The translations under genes were made by a program, and so were the position numbers. DNA of 64,000 nt from an uncultured Collinsella sp. Lineage in GTDB: Bacteria > Actinomycetota > Coriobacteriia > Coriobacteriales > Coriobacteriaceae. How positions within the stretch are numbered: position 1 is the stretch's first letter; each line of letters begins with the position of its first letter. Below the pieces are notes generated by a model. It worked only from the letters and a program-made list of their open reading frames with translations. It was not told the origin of the DNA and searched no databases. This document shows, in pieces, positions 42,087-50,051 of the stretch. The DNA lies in NCBI GenBank assembly GCA_959019945.1, contig CAUEQD010000001.1, forward strand, positions 1 through 64,000, read 5' to 3'.

Positions 42087-42818
42087 ATGGCGATCGGAGC
42101 GCGTAAGCAACCGCTGTACGATCAGCTGGTCGATATTCTGACCGAAAAGATCGACCATGAATATCGCGCCGGTGACATGATTCCTTCCGAGCGCGAACTT
42201 TCGGAGCGCTATGGTCTCTCGCGCACTACAGTACGCCTGGCTCTGCAGGAACTGGAGCGTTTAGGACTGGTGGTTCGGCAGCACGGTCGCGGTACCTTTG
42301 TGACCGACCGTTCGGCAAAGGCAACCAATCTCATGCAGTCCTACAGCTTTACCGAGCAGATGCGCGCGATGGGTCGCGACCCCGAGACCACGATTCTCGA
42401 GTTTTGCGAGATGGAGGCCGATAAAAATCTGGCCGAGCATATGGGATTGCGTATAGGTGATCGCATTTTTAAGCTTAAGCGCCTTCGTTCTGCCGACAAC
42501 ATGCCCATGATGGTCGAACGCAGCTATCTACCAGTTCGTCAATTTCTGTCCCTAAAGCGACCGCTGCTGGAGCGTAAGCCGCTTTACGATGTGATTGAGC
42601 AAGACTTTCAGCAAAAGATACGCGTGGCCGAAGAGGAGTTCTATGCGAGCATAGCCCGTCCCACCGACGCTCACCTTTTGGGAATTGTCGAGGGCTCGCC
42701 TGTGCTCGATTTGGTCAGGACTACGTATAACGAGTCAAACGAGGTTGTGGAGTACACACTCTCGGTTGCTCGTGCCGATCAGTTTAAATACAAGGTTTAC
42801 CACCAGCGTAGCGACTAG
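42087..42818 (+). CDS. GntR/HutC regulator of the amino-sugar genes
   Basis: This 243-residue regulator has a winged helix at residues 8-73 (PSERELSERYGLSRTTVRLALQELERLGLV). A UTRA domain covers about 95-235. Members such as NagR and AgaR-like GntR proteins sense GlcN6P, GlcNAc6P or GalN6P. It stands between the PTS operon and agaS, and identical TGGTTACTACCAG sites lie upstream of both. The ATG follows GGGAGG. Confidence 0.92.
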   Translation: MAIGARKQPLYDQLVDILTEKIDHEYRAGDMIPSERELSERYGLSRTTVRLALQELERLGLVVRQHGRGTFVTDRSAKATNLMQSYSFTEQMRAMGRDPETTILEFCEMEADKNLAEHMGLRIGDRIFKLKRLRSADNMPMMVERSYLPVRQFLSLKRPLLERKPLYDVIEQDFQQKIRVAEEEFYASIARPTDAHLLGIVEGSPVLDLVRTTYNESNEVVEYTLSVARADQFKYKVYHQRSD

Positions 42819-42858
42819 TGTTCGCATCGTTTCCATATGATGATTTTTTGCATTTAAC

Positions 42859-42893
42859 TGGTTACTACCAGATAACCAACTGAAGTGTATAAT
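42859..42893 (+). promoter_or_regulatory. Operator and promoter of agaS-nagA
   Basis: TGGTTACTACCAG (42859-42871) overlaps the expected -35 position of a TATAAT box at 42888-42893. A second half-site TAACCA follows at 42873-42878. Repressor binding here would block RNA polymerase. Confidence 0.7.
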
Positions 42894-42932
42894 TGCACGT
42901 AAGAGGATTACTTCTAGAGAGAGGTATTAGAA

Positions 42933-44099
42933 ATGTTCGAGAAGAGTGTCGAGGAGCTCACCGAGCTCGGCGCCCAGATCACCACGGCCGAGATTGCTCA
43001 GCAGCCCGAGCTTTGGCGTGATACTCTCAACATCTATCGCGAGAACAAGGAGGCCATCGAGGCCTTCCTGGCCGAGGCTCGCGCTATGGGCGAGGGCCGT
43101 CTGTCCGTTGTCTTCACCGGTGCCGGTACGTCCGACTACGTTGGCGATACCTGCGCCCCGTACCTGCGTCACGCTGGCAACACTGATCTCTACGACTTTA
43201 AGCCCATCGCCACGACCGACATCGTGAGCGCTCCGCGCGACTTCCTGCGCGCCGAGGATCCCACGCTCGTGGTTTCCTTTGCCCGCTCTGGCAACAGCCC
43301 CGAGAGCCTTGCCGCCGTTGCCGTTGCCAAGGAGCTCGTCCACAACGTCAAGTTCCTCAACATCACCTGCGCTCCCGAGGGCAAGCTTGCCGTCGAGTCT
43401 GCCGATGATCCCAATGCGCTGACGCTGCTCATTCCGCGCGCCAACGACAAGGGCTTCGCCATGACCGGTTCTTATTCCTGCATGACCCTGCTCTCCACCC
43501 TTATTTTCGACACTGCCTCTGACGAGCAGAAGGCCGAGTGGGTCGAGACCATCGCCAAGATGGGCGAGGAGGTCATCTCCCGTGAGCCCGAGATCGCCGA
43601 TTACCTGGCTGGCGACTTCAACCGCGTGACCTACTTGGGTTCTGGCTCCTTCGGTGGCCTTGCTCAGGAGAGCCAGCTCAAGATCCTCGAGCTCGCTCAC
43701 GGTCTGGTCGCTACTTCCTACGACACCTCCATGGGCTATCGTCACGGACCTAAGTCCTTCGTCGACGATAAGACGCTCGTCTTCGTGTTCGTCAACAACG
43801 ACGCCTACACCCGTCAGTACGACATCGACATCCTCAACGAGATCGGTGGCGACGAGATCGCTCAGCACACCATCGCCGTTCAGCAGGAAGGTGCCACCGT
43901 CTATGAGGGTGAGTCCTTCACCTTTAAGGGCTACGAGGCACTTCCCGAGGGTTACCTTGCTCTGCCGTTCGTGATGTTTGCCCAGGCTATCAGCCTGCTC
44001 AACTCCGTGCGCGTGGGCAACACGCCCGATACGCCGAGCCCCACCGGCACGGTCAACCGCGTGGTTAAGGGCGTGACGATTCACCCCTTCACCGCTTAA
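42933..44099 (+). CDS. agaS: SIS-domain sugar isomerase/deaminase AgaS
   Basis: This 388-residue protein has two SIS domains. The first begins VVFTGAGTSDYVGDTC and the second includes YLGSGSFGGLAQES. It matches the AgaS family, which deaminates and isomerises galactosamine 6-phosphate to tagatose 6-phosphate (GlcN6P-type activity is the alternative). The length is standard. It precedes nagA, giving the deacetylase-deaminase order of reactions in one unit. Confidence 0.92.
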   Translation: MFEKSVEELTELGAQITTAEIAQQPELWRDTLNIYRENKEAIEAFLAEARAMGEGRLSVVFTGAGTSDYVGDTCAPYLRHAGNTDLYDFKPIATTDIVSAPRDFLRAEDPTLVVSFARSGNSPESLAAVAVAKELVHNVKFLNITCAPEGKLAVESADDPNALTLLIPRANDKGFAMTGSYSCMTLLSTLIFDTASDEQKAEWVETIAKMGEEVISREPEIADYLAGDFNRVTYLGSGSFGGLAQESQLKILELAHGLVATSYDTSMGYRHGPKSFVDDKTLVFVFVNNDAYTRQYDIDILNEIGGDEIAQHTIAVQQEGATVYEGESFTFKGYEALPEGYLALPFVMFAQAISLLNSVRVGNTPDTPSPTGTVNRVVKGVTIHPFTA

Positions 44100-44117
44100 T
44101 CGCGTCCCCCTGTAAGG

Positions 44118-44154
44118 GCGCCCGTCCGCTCATAACGGCGGGCGGGCGCTTTTT
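44118..44154 (+). terminator. Hairpin between agaS and nagA
   Basis: GCGCCCGTCCGC pairs with GCGGGCGGGCGC (one G-T pair) and is followed by five T residues. It would lower nagA transcription from the agaS promoter. Confidence 0.85.
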
Positions 44155-44216
44155 GTTTTACGTGAGCTGGGTATAAGCATCACCACAGTCAACTGCTTTA
44201 GAAGCAAGGAGTGCAT

Positions 44217-45386
44217 ATGAGCACGTACGCAATTAAGGCTGACAAGTTCTTCTTGCCGGCAGGCCCGCAACTGGGCGGCTATCTTATGGTCGAGGACGGC
44301 GTCTTTGGCGCCTGGCAGGCCGACGAGCCCTCTTGCGAGATTAAGGACTACACGGGATCGTGGATCGCACCGGGTATGGTCGATACTCACATCCATGGCT
44401 TCTACAACCACTCAACTACCGATAACGATCCCGAGGGCATCGATATCAGCTCAACCGAGCTCGCCCGTCGCGGTACCACCAGCTGGCTGCCCACGACGTT
44501 CACCGATGGCGTCGAGCAGATCAAGGACGCCTGCGCCGCTATCGCCAAGGCGGACGAGGGCCGCGGCCCCGACTTCTGCGGTGCTCGCATTCAGGGCATC
44601 TACCTGGAGGGCCCCTTCTTTACCATGAAGCACGTGGGCGCGCAGAACCCCGCTTATCTTATCGATCCCTCCGAGGAGGTCTTCGATCAGTGGCAGGAGG
44701 CTGCGGGTGGTCGCATCGTTAAGAGCGCCATGGCGGCCGAGCGCGACGGTGCCGCTGCTTATGCGGCTGCTCTGAACGCCAAGGGTGTGGTGACCAGCAT
44801 CGGTCACTCCGACGCCACCTACGATGAGTGCATCGCCGCCATCAACGCCGGTGCCAGCTGCTTTACGCATACCTATAACGGTCAGCGCGGCCTGCATCAC
44901 CGTGAGCCCGGTGTCGTGGGCGCTGCCATGTCCACGCCCGAGACCTACGCCGAGATCATCTGTGACGGCAAGCACGTAAACCCTGCCGCCATCAAGGCAC
45001 TGCTGCAGGCAAAGGGCTGGCAGCACACGGTGCTCATCACCGACTGCCTGGGTTGCGGCGGCATGCCCGAGGGCAGCTACACCAGTGGTGGCATGGACGT
45101 CATCATGAAGGACAACCTGTGCTGGCTCGCCGACGGCAAGAGCATTGCTGGCTCGGTGCTCACGCTTGCCCAGGGCGTCAAGAACATTGTCGATTGGGGC
45201 ATCGCCAGCGCCGATATCGCCATTCGCATGGCAACCGAGGTGCCGGCTCGCTCTGCACACATCGAGGATAAGTGCGGCAGCATCATGCCGGGTCGCGACG
45301 CCGACTTTGTCGTGTTCGACCATGAGCTCACCCTCGTCGAGACGTATGTTGGCGGCCAGAGCGTCGGCAACGCCTTTACCGAGTAA
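44217..45386 (+). CDS. nagA: N-acetylglucosamine/galactosamine-6-phosphate deacetylase
   Basis: This 389-residue amidohydrolase removes acetate from GlcNAc6P or GalNAc6P. The metal site begins DTHIHGFYNHSTT, with further ligands in the GHSDATY region and FTHTYNG. The catalytic aspartate is in ITDCLGCGG. The ATG at 44217 follows AGGAG with five bases of spacing. A GTG at 44211 overlaps that site. Given AgaS and the mannose-family PTS, the GalNAc form is more likely. A broken copy of its 3' end lies at 48113. Confidence 0.93.
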   Translation: MSTYAIKADKFFLPAGPQLGGYLMVEDGVFGAWQADEPSCEIKDYTGSWIAPGMVDTHIHGFYNHSTTDNDPEGIDISSTELARRGTTSWLPTTFTDGVEQIKDACAAIAKADEGRGPDFCGARIQGIYLEGPFFTMKHVGAQNPAYLIDPSEEVFDQWQEAAGGRIVKSAMAAERDGAAAYAAALNAKGVVTSIGHSDATYDECIAAINAGASCFTHTYNGQRGLHHREPGVVGAAMSTPETYAEIICDGKHVNPAAIKALLQAKGWQHTVLITDCLGCGGMPEGSYTSGGMDVIMKDNLCWLADGKSIAGSVLTLAQGVKNIVDWGIASADIAIRMATEVPARSAHIEDKCGSIMPGRDADFVVFDHELTLVETYVGGQSVGNAFTE

Positions 45387-45398
45387 CGATAGAAAAAG

Positions 45399-45430
45399 AC
45401 GGCGGGCCCGAATCTGCTCGGACCCGCCGT
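45399..45430. terminator. Bidirectional terminator between nagA and the flavodoxin gene
   Basis: ACGGCGGG and CCCGCCGT pair, with CGA/TCG inside. An A-run on the left gives T residues for the minus strand. The two flanking genes are convergent. Confidence 0.75.
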
Positions 45431-45461
45431 ATGGGTTAAACGCTCAATAGCACCTTCACAG

Positions 45462-46046
45462 TTACAGCTTGTTAGCAATCTTCTTTGCCGTGCGCTTAAC
45501 GCCGGCCACAAGACCTCCCGCAGGATGCTCCTTCTCGTATGCTAGGCGCTTCTCACGCTTGGCGTACTCTTCGACAATGATGTCGCCATATTCGTCTTCG
45601 ATCTTGTCGAAGAAGTCGACGGCGCCCTTAATTTCCTCAGCGGTCGGGTGTCCCTTTTGGACACCGCCGGTGAGTTTGAACGGTCCCCACGTATCAAAGC
45701 CGGGGCAGCCGTAGACACCCATAAAGATGGCCTGCCTCATGCGGCAGATGCCATCGATATCCTTGCCGTACCACTTGTTTTTGCCACCGTAAGTCATAAG
45801 GCCAAACACCTTGTCCTGCGGCTGCAGCACGTTCGTGAGCACGCGTGCCATGTCCTTGTCGATCTCGGAGTAATAGATTCCCGTGGCGACACCGATCAGA
45901 TGATATTCGTGCAGGTTGGGATACTCGTTTTTACCGAGTGACTTCACGTCGAGGGTATCGATCTCGGGGTGTGCCTCGACGATGGCGTCCACGAGCTTTT
46001 TCGTATTGCCGTGATGGCGCGAGGCGTAGAGGATGATGGTTCGCAT
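45462..46046 (-). CDS. Flavodoxin-domain protein
   Basis: This 194-residue protein has the FMN phosphate loop YASRHHGNTKKLV and the second binding loop LMTYGGKNKWYG. Residues 145-194 are charged and helical. It probably carries electrons through FMN, but the partner is unknown. It stands on the opposite strand to the amino-sugar genes, so it may not belong to the pathway. The ATG at 46046 follows AAAGG. The longer frame to 46073 lacks support. Confidence 0.85.
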   Translation of the reverse strand: MRTIILYASRHHGNTKKLVDAIVEAHPEIDTLDVKSLGKNEYPNLHEYHLIGVATGIYYSEIDKDMARVLTNVLQPQDKVFGLMTYGGKNKWYGKDIDGICRMRQAIFMGVYGCPGFDTWGPFKLTGGVQKGHPTAEEIKGAVDFFDKIEDEYGDIIVEEYAKREKRLAYEKEHPAGGLVAGVKRTAKKIANKL

Positions 46047-46202
46047 AAGAAGGCCTTTCAGCTGTAATTGCATCTATGTCTGTATGGTACCCCGTTGCAT
46101 GGCTGGGATACCGGACGTATCGATGAACGTGCGGGTTTGTCCTTTGGTTAGGGCCGAGACGGGTACTTGCGAGCAAAAAGCAGTTGTTCGAAAGGATGGG
46201 CA

Positions 46203-47084
46203 ATGGAATACGCTCTCTCCAACGATTCGATTTCTATTAAGGTGTCCACGGCCGGTGGTTCGTTTACCTCGATCGAGGCCGGAGGTCGCGAGTATCTGTG
46301 GCAGGGCGATCCCGCCGTGTGGTCCGGCCAGGCACCGATTTGCTTCCCGATTTGCGGAGGCTTGCGCGATAACAACGCCATGACGTTTGCCGGGCATCAT
46401 GTAAAGCTCGCCCGCCATGGGTTTGCGCGCAAACAGGAGTGGAAGCTGCTGAGCCAGAGCGAGAACGAGCTGGCGATGTGCCTGGCTTCGGAGGATAACG
46501 CCGCGCTGCTGAGCGATTATCCGTACCCGTTTAAGCTTGTCGCTCGTTATACGCTCGAGGACGCTGCCGTGCGCGTTTCCTACGAGGTCACCAACGAGGG
46601 CACCGAGGACATGCCGTTCTTTATTGGCGGTCATCCCGGCTTTAGGTGTCCGCTCGATGAGGGCGAGGCCTATACGGACTACGAGTTGCGCTTTGAGAAA
46701 GACGAGGCTGCGGAGCTCTGCACCGCCGTTCCCTCGACTGGATTGATTGACGTGGCAAACCGCTCCAAGAACCCCATGGTGGGAAAGACGCTGCCCCTGT
46801 CGCACGAGCTCTTCGATTTTGCGGAGACCATCTTTGATGTGCTCGAGAGCCGTCAGGTCACGCTTTCCAAGAAGGGGGAGGACAAGGGCGTCCGCCTGAG
46901 CTTTGAGGGCTTCCCGTATCTCATTGTGTGGAGTAAGCCCGAGGGCGATTTTGTGGCGGTTGAGCCCTGGGGCGGCCTTTCGACCTGTTCCGATGAGGAC
47001 GACGTACTTGAGCATAAGCGCGGCTGCCTTGTCGCTAAGCCCAAGGAGACCGTCGTTCGCTCGTTCGCGATTGAGATTCTGTAA
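46203..47084 (+). CDS. Aldose 1-epimerase family protein (LacX-like)
   Basis: This 293-residue galactose-mutarotase-fold protein has the words FPICGGLRDN, HGFARKQEW and GGHPGFRCPLDEGEAY, typical of the LacX/YihR-type group. It would interconvert sugar anomers or a sugar-phosphate form. The ATG at 46203 follows AAAGGATGG. The kinase gene follows after 59 bases. Confidence 0.88.
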   Translation: MEYALSNDSISIKVSTAGGSFTSIEAGGREYLWQGDPAVWSGQAPICFPICGGLRDNNAMTFAGHHVKLARHGFARKQEWKLLSQSENELAMCLASEDNAALLSDYPYPFKLVARYTLEDAAVRVSYEVTNEGTEDMPFFIGGHPGFRCPLDEGEAYTDYELRFEKDEAAELCTAVPSTGLIDVANRSKNPMVGKTLPLSHELFDFAETIFDVLESRQVTLSKKGEDKGVRLSFEGFPYLIVWSKPEGDFVAVEPWGGLSTCSDEDDVLEHKRGCLVAKPKETVVRSFAIEIL

Positions 47085-47143
47085 TTCCGTTTTGTCGACT
47101 CGTATCGCGAGGCACAAGGAGCCTGCGAGATAAGGAGCTAAAA

Positions 47144-48079
47144 ATGATCCTCACCGTTACGATGAACCCGTCTGTCGATACGCGCTATCAGCTCGACGAG
47201 CTCGTTATCGACGACGTCAACCGCGTGACGCCCGAAAAGACCGCCGGCGGCAAGGGCCTCAACGTGGCCCGTGTGCTGGGTCAGCTGGGCGACGACGTTG
47301 TGGCAACCGGTCTGCTCGGCGGCCACATGGGCGCCTACATGGCTGAGCTCATGGACGCCAACGGTATTAACAACGACTTTGTGCCCATCAAGGGCGAGAC
47401 TCGAATTTGCCTCAACATTCTCCACGCCGGCAACCAGACCGAGCTGCTCGAGAGCGGCCCGACAATTGCCCCCGAGGAGCTCGATGCCTTTACCGCCAAA
47501 TTTACTGAGCTTGCGGGCAAGGCCGACGTTGTCACCATTTCGGGTTCTCTGCCCCGCGGTGTCGAGGCAGACTACTATGCCAAGATCACGGGCATTGCCG
47601 AGAACGCCGGCGCCAAGGTGCTGCTCGATACCTCGGGCGCTTCGCTCGAGGCCGCCCTTAAGTCCGAAATTAAGCCCGAGCTGGTCAAGCCTAACCTGAC
47701 CGAGATCAACGGCCTTCTGGGCACGAGCTTTACCACCGACGATGTGGACGAGCTCCGTGCCGCGCTCGCCTCTGACGCCCGTTTCTCCGATATCCCCTGG
47801 GTCGTCGTATCCATGGGCGCTGCCGGCTCCGTTGGCTTCCACAATGGCCGTGCGTTCCGCGCAAAGACGCCCGATATCCCTGCCGTTAACGCCACGGGCT
47901 CTGGTGACTCCACTATCGCAGGCTTCGCACATGCCATCGCTGCTGGCGCAGACGACGAGACGGTGCTGCGTACCGCCAACACCTGCGGCAAGCTCAACGC
48001 CATGGATCCCATGACCGGCCATCTGGTCATGGACCGTTGGGACGAGGTCTACAACGGCGTTGTCGTGACTGAGCTGTAA
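47144..48079 (+). CDS. PfkB-family kinase, tagatose-6-phosphate or fructose-1-phosphate type
   Basis: This 311-residue PfkB kinase starts MILTVTMNPSVDTRYQ and has GGKGLNVARVLGQLG for sugar binding. The catalytic segment is NATGSGDSTIAGFAHA. Sequence alone does not separate tagatose-6-phosphate kinase (LacC) from 1-phosphofructokinase. With AgaS upstream in the locus, tagatose 6-phosphate is the likely substrate. No tagatose-bisphosphate aldolase lies in the window. The ATG follows AAGGAG. Confidence 0.9.
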   Translation: MILTVTMNPSVDTRYQLDELVIDDVNRVTPEKTAGGKGLNVARVLGQLGDDVVATGLLGGHMGAYMAELMDANGINNDFVPIKGETRICLNILHAGNQTELLESGPTIAPEELDAFTAKFTELAGKADVVTISGSLPRGVEADYYAKITGIAENAGAKVLLDTSGASLEAALKSEIKPELVKPNLTEINGLLGTSFTTDDVDELRAALASDARFSDIPWVVVSMGAAGSVGFHNGRAFRAKTPDIPAVNATGSGDSTIAGFAHAIAAGADDETVLRTANTCGKLNAMDPMTGHLVMDRWDEVYNGVVVTEL

Positions 48080-48112
48080 GAGTTTGGGCGACGGCTCCGG
48101 CATCGCTTGCTA

Positions 48113-48244
48113 GCTCATGTTGACGACAAGTGCGGTAGCATTATGCCGGGGCGCGACGCCGACTTTGTCGTGTTCAATCCCGACCTTACCCTGGTCGAGA
48201 CGTATGTGGGTGGCAACAGCGTCGGTAACGCGTTTATCGAGTAG
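48113..48244 (+). pseudogene. Fragment of a nagA 3' end
   Basis: Forty-three codons plus stop read HVDDKCGSIMPGRDADFVVF and so on, matching the last 43 residues of NagA at 45258-45386 (HIEDKCGSIMPGRDADFVVF). The match continues to FIE versus FTE before the stop. No start or upstream domain is present. It lies between the kinase and yhcH genes and marks a deleted or recombined second nagA copy. Confidence 0.88.
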
Positions 48245-48276
48245 CCGCCAAAGGAACGATCCGAGAGGGGATTTAG

Positions 48277-48750
48277 ATGATTTACGGTGCACTGGGCGAT
48301 ATCGAGGAGTACCGCGGAATGCTCAAGGGCCTCGACGTGCTGATTGATTGGCTCGAGGAGAACGATCCGGCGGAGCTCGAGGTCGGCAGCCATCCGATTC
48401 TGGGCGACAAGGTCTTTGCGAACGTCATGGCTCCCACGACTCGTCCCGAGGCCGAGGCTCACTACGAGACGCATCAGCGCTATCACGACCTGCAGATCGA
48501 CATTGAGGGTCGCGAGGCCTTTAAGGTTGCCACGGGCAGTCTGACGCTGGTCCAGGAGTTTGACGAGAAGGACGACTACGATCTGGTCGATTCCGACGCT
48601 TCGATCGCCGGCGATCTTGCTGACGACAAGTTTGCGCTGTTTGTTGCCGGCGAGCCTCATATGCCCACGCTCGAGTTCTCGGGCGATGGCGCGCAGCCGG
48701 TCAAGAAGATCTGCTTTAAGCTGCTTGCAGATGCTTACTGGGAGGAGTAG
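48277..48750 (+). CDS. YhcH/YjgK/YiaL family protein
   Basis: This 157-residue beta-barrel protein has the family words MIYGALGDIEEY and THQRYHDLQIDIEGRE, with a histidine-rich metal site. Members such as NanQ speed anomer changes of sialic acid and related sugars. It ends the amino-sugar locus. The ATG follows GAGAGG and the gene has its own terminator. Confidence 0.9.
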   Translation: MIYGALGDIEEYRGMLKGLDVLIDWLEENDPAELEVGSHPILGDKVFANVMAPTTRPEAEAHYETHQRYHDLQIDIEGREAFKVATGSLTLVQEFDEKDDYDLVDSDASIAGDLADDKFALFVAGEPHMPTLEFSGDGAQPVKKICFKLLADAYWEE

Positions 48751-48810
48751 CACGCTGCTCGGCTGAGCTGTTCGTGTTGCGAGCGTTATCCTTTGGAGGA
48801 GCGCGCTTAG

Positions 48811-48859
48811 GCCCCGCTGATCGCGGTTCCTTAGGGGATTGCGGCTGGCGGGGCTTTTT
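48811..48859 (+). terminator. Terminator of the YhcH gene
   Basis: GCCCCGC and GCGGGGC enclose a long loop and are followed by five T residues. Confidence 0.75.
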
Positions 48860-48924
48860 GTTGAGTAGGGGAGTTACCGGCGGCGTTTTACTTGGGTTGG
48901 CGCATTCGCACTCCAAATCGGCAA

Positions 48925-48948
48925 CAAAAAAGCCGCCCAAAGGCGGCT
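48925..48948 (-). terminator. Terminator of tRNA-Thr
   Basis: On the minus strand AGCCGCC and GGCGGCT form a 7-bp stem with a four-base loop, followed by six T residues. It lies 12 bases after the tRNA. Confidence 0.92.
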
Positions 48949-48959
48949 GTCTTGTGCAA

Positions 48960-49035
48960 TGGAGCCAGCGACCGGGCTCGAACCGGTGACCCCCGCTTTA
49001 CGAGAGCGGTGCTCTACCAACTGAGCTACGCTGGC
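48960..49035 (-). tRNA. tRNA-Thr (anticodon CGT)
   Basis: The minus strand folds into a full cloverleaf of 76 bases. It has a GCCAGCG/CGCTGGC acceptor stem, GCTC/GAGC D stem, CCGCT/AGCGG anticodon stem with loop CTCGTAA, and a GGTTCGAGCC T arm. CCA is encoded. The anticodon CGT reads ACG. Confidence 0.97.
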
Positions 49036-49074
49036 GGCCATGTGGTGACGCAACTGAGGCGTCAACGGCTGTCT

Positions 49075-49103
49075 ATGATACGGGACATCGCACATCCGCG
49101 CAA
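49075..49103 (-). promoter_or_regulatory. Promoter of tRNA-Thr
   Basis: On the minus strand TTGCGC and TATCAT are exactly 17 bases apart, 40 bases before the mature tRNA. Confidence 0.7.
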
Positions 49104-49242
49104 GGGTTCTGACGGCTTTTCTCACTTTAAATGCACTAATATTGGAGACGTGATGTCTGCGGCGTCCATTTGGCGCTTGACCTGCTATTGAGCTGGTGGC
49201 CGACGTCCCGCTCATATGGGTCTCAAACAGAATGGGGCAGCC

Positions 49243-49725
49243 ATGGCTCAACCCAAGATCCTTCTCACGCGTATCGATGACCGTTTCATTTACGGGCAAG
49301 ACGTCGAACTGTGGAACGAAGCCGTGGGTTCCAACCTTGTCCTAATCGTCAACGATGAGATCGCGGCGGATTCGCGCCAATGGGCACCCATGAGGGTGGC
49401 GGCGCCAGAAGGCGTTTGGACGCGGTTTTTCTCGGTGCAAAGGACCATCGACATTATTCATACCGCAACGCCGCGCCAGTTGATTCTGATCATGGTGGCC
49501 TCGCCCGCCGATGCGCTCGCGCTGGTTAAGGGCGGTGTGCCGATCACCAAGATCAGCATTGGTCATATGCAGGCAGGGGAGGGCAAGCGTCCCGCAACGC
49601 CCGCAGTTGCCGTAGACGACACAGACGTCGCTGTTCTCAGAGAGCTGCAAAAGCTCGGCATAGAACTAGAAATCCGCTATCTCCCCAGTTCCGCTCCCGA
49701 CCCCATCGGCAATCTGTTCAACTGA
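49243..49725 (+). CDS. Orphan mannose-family EIIB-like protein without the active-site histidine
   Basis: This 160-residue protein aligns end to end with the EIIB at 39456. At the active site it reads RIDDRFIYGQD instead of RIDNRLVHGQV, so the phosphohistidine position is Y17 (codon TAC). Phosphotransfer as in normal EIIB is not possible. The rest of the fold is well kept, so it is not a decayed gene. It stands alone after the tRNA. It may sense or compete with the active EIIB. The ATG at 49243 follows GGGGCAGCC. The longer frame from 49216 adds nine residues. Confidence 0.9.
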   Translation: MAQPKILLTRIDDRFIYGQDVELWNEAVGSNLVLIVNDEIAADSRQWAPMRVAAPEGVWTRFFSVQRTIDIIHTATPRQLILIMVASPADALALVKGGVPITKISIGHMQAGEGKRPATPAVAVDDTDVAVLRELQKLGIELEIRYLPSSAPDPIGNLFN

Positions 49726-49791
49726 TCCCTTGGGGACGGAGGAAAACGGATCATTTTGCCTTCGTAGGGGATCTGTGTGGCGCTGTCCGCC

Positions 49792-49943
49792 AAAACTATG
49801 CCGGTTTACTACGATGAATTGCTTATCGCCGAGCATGCCAAATTTGCAGAGAATAAAACCGCAGGTAGACGAGTTGCTAATTTTTTATAAACCAGCGCGT
49901 GGTCGGACATAGTGGGTTCATCGTAGTAATTCGGCATAGTTTT
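49792..49943. repeat. 152-bp inverted-repeat element
   Basis: The 27-bp ends at 49792-49818 and 49917-49943 match at 24-25 positions (AAAACTATGCCG and CGGCATAGTTTT outermost). The interior has no supported gene. It accounts for most of the gap 49726-50051. Confidence 0.75.
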
Positions 49944-50051
49944 GTTATGTCACCAATTCGGTGGCATCGAAAAGAAGGATTTAGGCATGAAGCAGCGCCC
50001 GTCGGCGGTGGTGCCGGCGGGCGTTGCTGTGCGAGATGTCGCGTTGTCGGC

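Noticed and set aside
48960..49943. Genomic island integrated at tRNA-Thr
   Set aside because: No integrase and no repeat of the tRNA end was found nearby. The orphan EIIB and inverted repeat alone do not show an island.
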